From: an uncultured Rhodocyclaceae bacterium
GTDB taxonomy: Bacteria; Pseudomonadota; Gammaproteobacteria; Burkholderiales; Rhodocyclaceae
DNA: 6,145 nucleotides
Direction of reading: 5' to 3'
Assembly: GCA_937892345.1 (NCBI GenBank)
Contig: CALAGF010000195.1
Span: forward strand, 1 to 6,145
Of this stretch, positions 1 through 4,794 are shown piece by piece (the first letter of the stretch is position 1; every line of letters starts with the position of its first letter). The notes under the pieces are model-generated. The model saw only the letters and a list, made by a program, of their open reading frames with translations, made no database searches and was not told the origin of the DNA. A program made the position numbers and the translations under genes.

Positions 1-655
1 CGGTGGCGGCCAGTTCGGCCAGGGCCGGAGCGGCGTCGTGGATCGGGTTACGGCCTTTTTCGGGATAGGCGATATGGCACTGGATGCCTTTCACCGTCAG
101 CACGCCGGACAGCGAGCCGCGGCGACCGTTCTTGATCATGTCGCCGAGGGTGTCGACCGAGGTCGGTTCGCCGATGATGCAGAAATCGATGCTTTCGCCG
201 CGTGCCTTCAGGGCTTCGACGATGGCGACGGTGCCGTCGGTGGCGTCGCCTTCTTCATCGGAGGTGAGCAGGAAGCCGAGCGAGCCGGGAAATTCAGGGT
301 GAGCGGCGAGAAAGGCTTCGACTGCCGTGACCGACGCGGCCAGCGAGGATTTCATGTCGGCCGTGCCGCGGCCGTAGAGCATGCCGTCGCGGATTTCCGG
401 CGCGAAGGGGGGCGAGGTCCATTTGTCGAGCGGGCCGGTGGGAACGACGTCGGTGTGGCCGGCAAAAACGAATAGCGGTGCCTGGGTGCCACGGCGGGCC
501 CACAGGTTGGTGACGCCGTTGCGGTTGATGTATTCGAGCGTGAAGCCCAGTGGCGCCAGGCGAGCACCGATGATGTCCATGCAACCGCCATCTTCGGGCG
601 TGACGGAGTGACAGGCGATGATCTGTTTCGCCAGTTCGAGCGTGTGGTCAGTCAT
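1..655 (-). CDS. dapE: Succinyl-diaminopimelate desuccinylase DapE (C-terminus beyond window)
   Basis: DapE is a di-zinc M20-family amidohydrolase of the cytoplasm. It hydrolyses N-succinyl-L,L-diaminopimelate to L,L-diaminopimelate and succinate in the succinylase route to meso-DAP and lysine. I translated the minus strand from the ATG at 655-653 and obtained 218 uninterrupted residues before the window edge, out of about 375-380 expected. The metal ligands and catalytic residues fall at the usual E. coli/H. influenzae numbers: H67 and D69 in GHTDVVPTG, D100 in YGRGTADMK, the TSDEE pair E134/E135, and E163 in IGEPTS. H194 of the lid (dimerisation) domain is present in IQCHIAYP, where a Cys replaces the Gly commonly found before this His. 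The start codon shares its A with the TAA stop of pilU (TAATG), which implies translational coupling. The gene is incomplete only because the window ends. Confidence 0.96.
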   Translation of the reverse strand, partial: MTDHTLELAKQIIACHSVTPEDGGCMDIIGARLAPLGFTLEYINRNGVTNLWARRGTQAPLFVFAGHTDVVPTGPLDKWTSPPFAPEIRDGMLYGRGTADMKSSLAASVTAVEAFLAAHPEFPGSLGFLLTSDEEGDATDGTVAIVEALKARGESIDFCIIGEPTSVDTLGDMIKNGRRGSLSGVLTVKGIQCHIAYPEKGRNPIHDAAPALAELAAT

Positions 656-1839
656 TACGAGGTTTCTTCGTCGTGATCGGCGAGGCTGAGCGTGAATTCC
701 TTGAAGGAAGCGCCGCCGGCGTTGGTTGAGTCGAAATCGAGGCTGATGTCCGGCTTTTTCTCTTCCTTGGTGCCGGCCGAGAATTCCGAGTTGTTGATCA
801 GCCAGGAGAGGTTGGTCGGCGAATCGGCATTGGCCAATGCTTCGTCCAGCGTGATGACGCCTTCGTGATAGAGGCGGAACAGATCTTGTTCGAAAGTCTG
901 CGATCCCGGCGCCAGCGTTTGCTCCATCGCATCCTTGATCGACTGGACTTCCCCGCGTTCGATCAGTTCGCTGATATGCCGCGTGTTGAGCATGATTTCG
1001 CAGGTGGGAATCCGCTTGCCATCCGGGTTGCGAACCAGTCGCTGCGAGACGACCGCACGCAAGGCAACCGAGAGATCGAGGAAAAGCGCCGGCCGGTTTT
1101 CCATCGGGAAGAAACTGATGATCCGGTTCAGCGCGTGGTAAGAGTTGTTGGCGTGCAAGGTGGCCAGGCATAGATGCCCGGTTTGGGCGTAGGAAATTGC
1201 CGCTTGCATGGTATCGCAATCACGGATTTCACCAATCAGGATGCAATCCGGTGCCTGACGCATGGCATTTTTCAGCGCACTGTGCCAATCCGCAGTATCC
1301 ATGCCGATTTCACGCTGGTTCACCACCGATTTCTTGTGTTTGAACAGGAACTCAATCGGGTCTTCAACCGTCAGGATGTGGCCGGTGCGCGTGGCATTGC
1401 GATGGTCGAGCATGGAGGCAATGGTGGTGGATTTGCCGGAGCCGGTTGCCCCCACAATCAAGACCAGGCCGCGTTTTTCCATGATCAGGTCAGCCAGCAC
1501 ATGAGGCAAGCCAAGGGAATCCAGCGGAGGAATGTTGCCGAGTACAAAGCGGATCACAATCCCGATCGAGCCCCGCTGGCGAAAGATGTTGACCCGGAAG
1601 TTGCCCACTTGCGGTACGCCGAACGAGAGATTCATCTCGTTATTGGCTTCGAAGACTCTTGCCTGATCCGGCGACATCAGTTCGTAAGCAATTTTCTCGA
1701 TCATGTCGGGTAACATGATCTGCTGATTCACAGGCATGGTGTTGCCCTGAATCTTGATGTGGATGGTCGTGCCAGCGGAAATGAAAATATCCGAGGCCTG
1801 CTTTTCCGACATCAGCTGGAACAGTTTGTCGAGGATCAT
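655..1839 (-). CDS. pilU: Type IV pilus twitching ATPase PilU (PilT-like)
   Basis: This is a hexameric AAA+-like secretion ATPase of the PilT/GspE superfamily. PilU works at the cytoplasmic base of type IV pili as a PilT-dependent accessory retraction motor. The 394 residues show an N-terminal PAS-like domain (about 1-100), Walker A GATGSGKST at 130-138, the Asp box TVEDPIEF from 157, Walker B LIGEIRD ending at D207, and the His box TGHLCLATLHAN at 220-231. I prefer PilU to PilT for three reasons. PilT's AIRNLIRE motif is replaced by HISELIERGEVQSIKDAME (288-306). The segment DADS/NADSPTNL near 337-344 matches PilU. There is also a roughly 40-residue polar, acidic tail with an ISLDFD motif (365-370). 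PilU proteins are about 380 aa and this one is slightly long. The gene lies 24 bp after dapD and overlaps dapE by 1 bp. No strong Shine-Dalgarno sequence precedes the ATG. No pilT is visible in the window. Confidence 0.93.
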   Translation of the reverse strand: MILDKLFQLMSEKQASDIFISAGTTIHIKIQGNTMPVNQQIMLPDMIEKIAYELMSPDQARVFEANNEMNLSFGVPQVGNFRVNIFRQRGSIGIVIRFVLGNIPPLDSLGLPHVLADLIMEKRGLVLIVGATGSGKSTTIASMLDHRNATRTGHILTVEDPIEFLFKHKKSVVNQREIGMDTADWHSALKNAMRQAPDCILIGEIRDCDTMQAAISYAQTGHLCLATLHANNSYHALNRIISFFPMENRPALFLDLSVALRAVVSQRLVRNPDGKRIPTCEIMLNTRHISELIERGEVQSIKDAMEQTLAPGSQTFEQDLFRLYHEGVITLDEALANADSPTNLSWLINNSEFSAGTKEEKKPDISLDFDSTNAGGASFKEFTLSLADHDEETS

Positions 1840-1863
1840 GGCAAGGACTTCGTGAGATGAAAC

Positions 1864-2679
1864 TTAGGCGCGCAACAGTTCGTTGATGCTGGTTTTGGAA
1901 CGGGTCTGGGCGTCGACCTTCTTGACGATGATGGCCGCGTACAGGCTGTACTTGCCACCGTCCTTGGGCAGGTTTCCACTGATGACCACAGAGCCCGGTG
2001 GAATCTTGCCGTAGGTGATTTCACCGGTTTCGCGATCATAGATCGGGGTGCTTTGGCCGATGTAGACACCCATCGAAATGACCGAGTTTTCGCCAACCAC
2101 AACGCCTTCGACCACTTCCGAGCGGGCACCGATGAAACAGTTGTCTTCAATGATGACCGGGCCGGCCTGAATCGGCTCCAGCACGCCACCAATACCGACA
2201 CCGCCGGAGAGATGAACGTTTTTGCCGATTTGGGCGCAAGAACCGACGGTGGCCCAGGCGTCAACCATGGTGCCTTCATCAACGTAGGCGCCAATATTCA
2301 CGAAGGAGGGCATCAGGACGGCATTCTTGGCGATGAACGATCCCTTGCGGGCAAAGGCGCCCGGCACAACGCGGAAGCCGCCCGCCTTGAACTGTTCTTC
2401 AGTCCAGCCCTGGAACTTGGTATCGACCTTGTCGTAGAAGCGCACATCCCCAGCTTCCTGAACACGGTTGTCGCGGGTGCGGAAGGAGAGCAGCACCGCC
2501 TTCTTGGCCCACTGGTTGACGATCCATTCACCATTGATCTTTTCGGCAACGCGCAGCTTGCCGCTGTCCAGATCGCCGATCACGGATTCGATGATCTTGA
2601 TGGCGTCGGCGGATTGGGTGGTCAGTTCAGTGCGGCGTTCCCAGAGTTCGTCGATGGTGGCTTGCAGCGGATGGGTCAT
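1864..2679 (-). CDS. dapD: 2,3,4,5-tetrahydropyridine-2,6-dicarboxylate N-succinyltransferase DapD
   Basis: DapD transfers succinyl from succinyl-CoA to tetrahydrodipicolinate, opening the ring to give N-succinyl-2-amino-6-ketopimelate. This is the first step of the succinylase DAP branch. The protein has 271 residues, close to the 274 of E. coli, so it is full length. An alpha-helical N-terminal domain (about 1-100) is followed by the left-handed beta-helix of hexapeptide repeats (about 105-235) and a C-terminal segment with KYSLYAAIIVKKVDA at 243-257. Signature stretches include VNIGAYVDEGTMVDAW (127-142), GSCAQIGKNVHLSGGVG (146-162) and IGARSEVVEG (183-192). D140 and E188 correspond to the catalytic Asp/Glu pair described for the mycobacterial enzyme (one-residue offset). 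The ATG at 2679-2677 has an AGAGAG purine stretch upstream. The gene follows dapC by 16 bp and precedes pilU by 24 bp, consistent with one transcript. Confidence 0.97.
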   Translation of the reverse strand: MTHPLQATIDELWERRTELTTQSADAIKIIESVIGDLDSGKLRVAEKINGEWIVNQWAKKAVLLSFRTRDNRVQEAGDVRFYDKVDTKFQGWTEEQFKAGGFRVVPGAFARKGSFIAKNAVLMPSFVNIGAYVDEGTMVDAWATVGSCAQIGKNVHLSGGVGIGGVLEPIQAGPVIIEDNCFIGARSEVVEGVVVGENSVISMGVYIGQSTPIYDRETGEITYGKIPPGSVVISGNLPKDGGKYSLYAAIIVKKVDAQTRSKTSINELLRA

Positions 2680-2695
2680 GAGTTTTCTCTCTGAT

Positions 2696-3886
2696 TTAAA
2701 GTTGTTGGGCGAATTGGCGGATGCGTTGCGTGGCGTCCAGGCATTCCGTCAGCGAAGCGACCAGTGCGATCCGAACAAAATTGGCGCCGGGATTGATGCC
2801 GCCGACTTCGCGGCCAAGGAAGCTGCCAGGCAGAACCACGACATTATAGTGTTCGAGCAGACCGCGAGCGAATTCAGTGTCGGCAATCGGCGTTTTTGCC
2901 CACAGGTAAAAGCTGGCATCCGGCATCCCGGTGCCGAGCACTTCACCGATCAGGGGTGTACAGGCGGCAAATTTTTCGCGGTACTGATCGCGGTTGTCGA
3001 GGACATGGGCTTCGTCGTTCCAGGCGGCGATGGAGGCCGTTTGTACTGGTGGCGCCATGGCGCAGCCGTGATAGGTGCGGTACAGCAGGAATTTTTTCAG
3101 GATTTTTTCGTCCCCAGCCACGAAACCGGAGCGCATGCCCGGTACGTTGGAGCGTTTGGAGAGGCTGGAGAACATGACGAGGCGTTCATTCGTGCGACCA
3201 AGCAGCTTGGCCGCCTGTAGCCCGCCGATGGGTGGATTGGCCTCGTCGAAATAGATTTCCGAATAACACTCGTCAGACGCAATGATGAAGCCGTATTTGT
3301 CGGAGAGATCGAAGAGTGTCTTCCAGTCGGCCAGCGACAGTACCTTGCCGGTCGGGTTGCCCGGCGAGCAAACGTAGAACAACTGAACGCGCGACCAGGC
3401 CTCTTCGGAAAGCGCCGAAAAATCGAAGGCAAAATCATTGTCGGGCAGATTGTTCAGGAAGCGCGGCTCGGCGCCGGCCAGATAGGCCGCCCCTTCGTAA
3501 ATCTGGTAGAAGGGATTGGGGCTGACGACAATCGGGACATGGCCGCGGCTGGGATCAATGACCGTTTGCGCAAATGAGAAAAGTGCTTCCCGCGAGCCGT
3601 TGACCGGAAGAATCTCCGTTTCAGGATTCAGGGTCAGGCCGTAGCGACGATCACACCAGGCGGCGATGGCCTGGCGCAGTGCCGGAACGCCTTGTGTTGT
3701 CGGGTAGTTGGCCAGTCCTTTCAGACCGTTGGCCAGCGCATCCATGATGAATTGCGGCGTGGCGTGCTGCGGTTCACCGATGGAGAGCTTGATTTCCTGG
3801 TATTGGGGGTTTGGCGTAACGCCGGCAAACAGGGCGCGCAGCTTTTCAAAAGGGTAGGGCTGTAGTTGGGCGAGATGCGGATTCAC
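2696..3886 (-). CDS. dapC: N-succinyldiaminopimelate aminotransferase DapC
   Basis: This is a PLP-dependent class I/II aminotransferase (fold type I). It converts N-succinyl-2-amino-6-ketopimelate plus glutamate to N-succinyl-L,L-DAP and 2-oxoglutarate. The 396 residues carry the expected cofactor and substrate residues: N177 in SPGNPTG (174-180), D205 in ASDECYSE (203-210), the Schiff-base lysine K244 in SSLSKRSNVPG, R252 in MRSG, and the substrate-carboxylate arginine R372 in FVRIAL. The family alone cannot separate DapC from ArgD-like or aspartate-type enzymes, but the position directly before dapD and the NPHL...PYPFEKLRAL N-terminus match the proteobacterial DapC type. The start is GTG at 3886-3884. 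I found no in-frame ATG, GTG or TTG in the roughly 150 bp upstream, and the next Met is residue 48, inside the conserved domain. No clear Shine-Dalgarno sequence precedes it. It is the first gene of the cluster. Confidence 0.93.
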   Translation of the reverse strand: MNPHLAQLQPYPFEKLRALFAGVTPNPQYQEIKLSIGEPQHATPQFIMDALANGLKGLANYPTTQGVPALRQAIAAWCDRRYGLTLNPETEILPVNGSREALFSFAQTVIDPSRGHVPIVVSPNPFYQIYEGAAYLAGAEPRFLNNLPDNDFAFDFSALSEEAWSRVQLFYVCSPGNPTGKVLSLADWKTLFDLSDKYGFIIASDECYSEIYFDEANPPIGGLQAAKLLGRTNERLVMFSSLSKRSNVPGMRSGFVAGDEKILKKFLLYRTYHGCAMAPPVQTASIAAWNDEAHVLDNRDQYREKFAACTPLIGEVLGTGMPDASFYLWAKTPIADTEFARGLLEHYNVVVLPGSFLGREVGGINPGANFVRIALVASLTECLDATQRIRQFAQQL

Positions 3887-3916
3887 GTCAATCTGGCTGA
3901 ATGGGATAAAGGACGA

Positions 3917-3922
3917 ATTATC
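3917..3922 (-). promoter_or_regulatory. Possible -10 element for the dapC-dapD-pilU-dapE cluster
   Basis: On the minus strand GATAAT matches the sigma-70 -10 consensus at five of six positions. It lies in the divergent intergenic region and would put the transcription start about 24 nt before the dapC GTG. No good -35 hexamer lies 16-18 bp upstream, and there is no extended -10 TG. The promoter would therefore be weak or activator-dependent, or the match is chance. A short perfect palindrome, CCGA-AAAA-TCGG (3924-3935), sits just upstream in the spacer. I saw no structure resembling a lysine riboswitch in the 164-bp region, which is too short for one plus a promoter. Confidence 0.3.
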
Positions 3923-3992
3923 GCCGAAAAATCGGAAATTCCCGGCGTTGACCGGAGGAAGCTTGTATCCGCTTGCACAAGTGCGCTTTGCC

Positions 3993-4021
3993 TTGTCTGG
4001 CCAACAGGTCGGGGGGATACT
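3993..4021 (+). promoter_or_regulatory. Possible sigma-70 promoter for the 67-aa gene
   Basis: TTGTCT (3993-3998) and GATACT (4016-4021) each match the -35 and -10 consensus at four of six bases and are separated by exactly 17 bp. Transcription would start near 4028, leaving a leader of about 23 nt that contains the ribosome binding site of the gene at 4051. This is a motif match only. Confidence 0.33.
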
Positions 4022-4038
4022 GGAAGCTCGTGAACGAT

Positions 4039-4047
4039 GGGAGAGAG
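4039..4047 (+). promoter_or_regulatory. Ribosome binding site of the 67-aa gene
   Basis: The purine run GGGAGAGAG ends 3 nt before the ATG at 4051, and its GGGAG core is 7 nt away. This is one of the clearest Shine-Dalgarno matches in the window. It favours 4051 over the in-frame upstream ATG at 3973 and the GTG at 4030, both of which lack such a site. Confidence 0.65.
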
Positions 4048-4050
4048 ATC

Positions 4051-4254
4051 ATGACCAATCAACAGATTCGTACAGCGATTCGTTCGGGCTGGCCGTTTTT
4101 CGGCGTTAGCCGTCAGGGGCAGGTGATGGTGCGCTACGTGCCATTCGGGCCGGTGTTCCGGTGGAAGGGTAACCAGATGATTCCGACGCCGCTGCAAGGT
4201 GAAGATTTGCTGTGGTGGCTTCAGGCCAGCGACGAGGACGTCGACGCCGGTTGA
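4051..4254 (+). CDS. Hypothetical 67-aa protein, aromatic-rich
   Basis: I do not recognise a named family. The protein begins MTNQQIRTAIRSGWPFFGVS and has four Trp and four Phe in 67 residues, with a WW pair at 55-56. The middle looks like a small beta-rich unit (QVMVRYVPFGPVFRWKG, 24-40), and an acidic tail ends DEDVDAG. There is no signal peptide, membrane helix, cysteine cluster or obvious catalytic motif, so it is probably a small soluble cytoplasmic protein. Support for a real gene is the strong Shine-Dalgarno sequence, third-position G/C preference, a plausible promoter upstream, and the poor appearance of the overlapping minus-strand frame. It is the only plus-strand gene here. It is divergent from dapC and convergent with the 178-aa gene, whose stop is only 2 bp beyond its own. 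A longer form from ATG 3973 would be 93 aa but is less likely. Confidence 0.66.
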   Translation: MTNQQIRTAIRSGWPFFGVSRQGQVMVRYVPFGPVFRWKGNQMIPTPLQGEDLLWWLQASDEDVDAG

Positions 4255-4256
4255 TA

Positions 4257-4793
4257 TCAAGGGCGTGGCCGTGGCTCGAATTTGAAGCGTTGCGCCAGGT
4301 CGACCGTAGCAAGCCTGCCAATTTTCAGGCCCTGCCAGAAAACGCAGGCCGCACCGCCATCCATCAATGCTTCAAAGACCGTATCGGCGACAGCTTGTCC
4401 GTCGGCAGTGGTGCATTCGCCGATCAGGCCAGCCAGTTCGCGGTCATCGAGCAGGCCGATCCCGAGCGGGGTTTCGATCAGGAAACGACCGGTTTCGTCG
4501 ATGAAAACGCCAATTGCAGCGCCGACTGACTGGCCGGTGTGGGCGACGAATTCCCCTGCTTCGCGGCGAAAAATCCACGGCGTGCAGGCAAGGTCAACAT
4601 AAACGCGTTGCGGGCCGTTCTGGACGAACCAGCGACCTGATGCCTCCGAACCGTACTGACGGTTCATGAAGTCGATCAGGCCGCGGTGCGTGACACGCTC
4701 ACCCTGCAGGCGCCAATCGCCCCGCATGTCGAGCGAAAGCCACTCGTAGCAGGCGGGGACGTTGGGCCATTTGGCGATCGCACCGAGGTCCAA
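4257..4793 (-). CDS. DUF2946-like protein of unknown function, downstream of gcvP
   Basis: The function is unknown. The sequence resembles betaproteobacterial proteins annotated as DUF2946, from memory and not from a search. The recognisable parts are an early AKWPNVPACYEWLSLD (7-22) and GRWFVQNGPQRVYVDL (53-68). The middle looks like alternating beta strands (VGAAIGVFIDETGRFLIETP, 90-109). The C-terminal half, with DGQAVADTVFEALMDG (131-146), looks helical, and the basic tail is PRPRP. There are no transmembrane segments or signal peptide. I choose the TTG at 4793-4791 (178 aa): GAGGA lies 5 nt upstream and the codon begins 1 nt after the gcvP stop. The only in-frame ATG, at 4829, lies inside gcvP and would add twelve residues, including an arginine-rich MPVRRCRLTR that does not look conserved. 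Position and spacing suggest co-transcription and translational coupling with gcvP. It ends 2 bp from the convergent 67-aa gene, with no room for a private terminator. Confidence 0.78.
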   Translation of the reverse strand: MDLGAIAKWPNVPACYEWLSLDMRGDWRLQGERVTHRGLIDFMNRQYGSEASGRWFVQNGPQRVYVDLACTPWIFRREAGEFVAHTGQSVGAAIGVFIDETGRFLIETPLGIGLLDDRELAGLIGECTTADGQAVADTVFEALMDGGAACVFWQGLKIGRLATVDLAQRFKFEPRPRP

Positions 4794-4794
4794 C

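Larger units (their letters stand above)
3887..4050. other. Divergent intergenic region
   Basis: This 164-bp stretch separates the leftward dap cluster from the rightward 67-aa gene and is the only sizeable non-coding space in the window. Besides the two weak promoter candidates it holds two small overlapping palindromes on the plus strand, CTTG-CA-CAAG (3972-3981) and GCAC-AA-GTGC (3975-3984), a CCGA-AAAA-TCGG palindrome (3924-3935) and a run of six G (4011-4016). None is long enough to call an operator with confidence. Confidence 0.5.

Noticed and set aside
38..475. Plus-strand 145-aa open frame at the left edge
   Set aside because: This is the antisense of dapE, whose minus-strand translation contains all metal ligands at the right spacing.
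1174..1713. Plus-strand 179-aa open frame antisense to pilU
   Set aside because: It lies wholly within the pilU ATPase core on the opposite strand, with no ribosome binding site and no recognisable domain.
2053..2694. Plus-strand 213-aa open frame antisense to dapD
   Set aside because: It is a complement of the hexapeptide-repeat coding sequence, and its Gly/Asp/His-rich text mirrors those codons. No family match.
2468..3220. Plus-strand 250-aa open frame antisense to dapD/dapC
   Set aside because: It crosses two clearly real genes on the other strand and has no start signal. Long antisense frames are expected in high-GC coding DNA.
3924..3984. Short palindromes in the divergent intergenic region as regulator operators
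   Set aside because: Half-sites are only 4 bp, which is expected by chance in a region of this size, and no known operator consensus was recognised.
3887..4050. Lysine or glycine riboswitch
   Set aside because: The only available leader before dapC is about 24 nt if the -10 candidate is right, and no aptamer-like stems are visible. A gcv leader would lie outside the window.
3883..4260. Minus-strand 125-aa open frame covering the intergenic region and the 67-aa gene
   Set aside because: Composition is unlike a folded protein (PPQQ, RRRN, scattered His/Pro/Arg), there is no ribosome binding site or family resemblance, and it fully overlaps the better-supported plus-strand gene.
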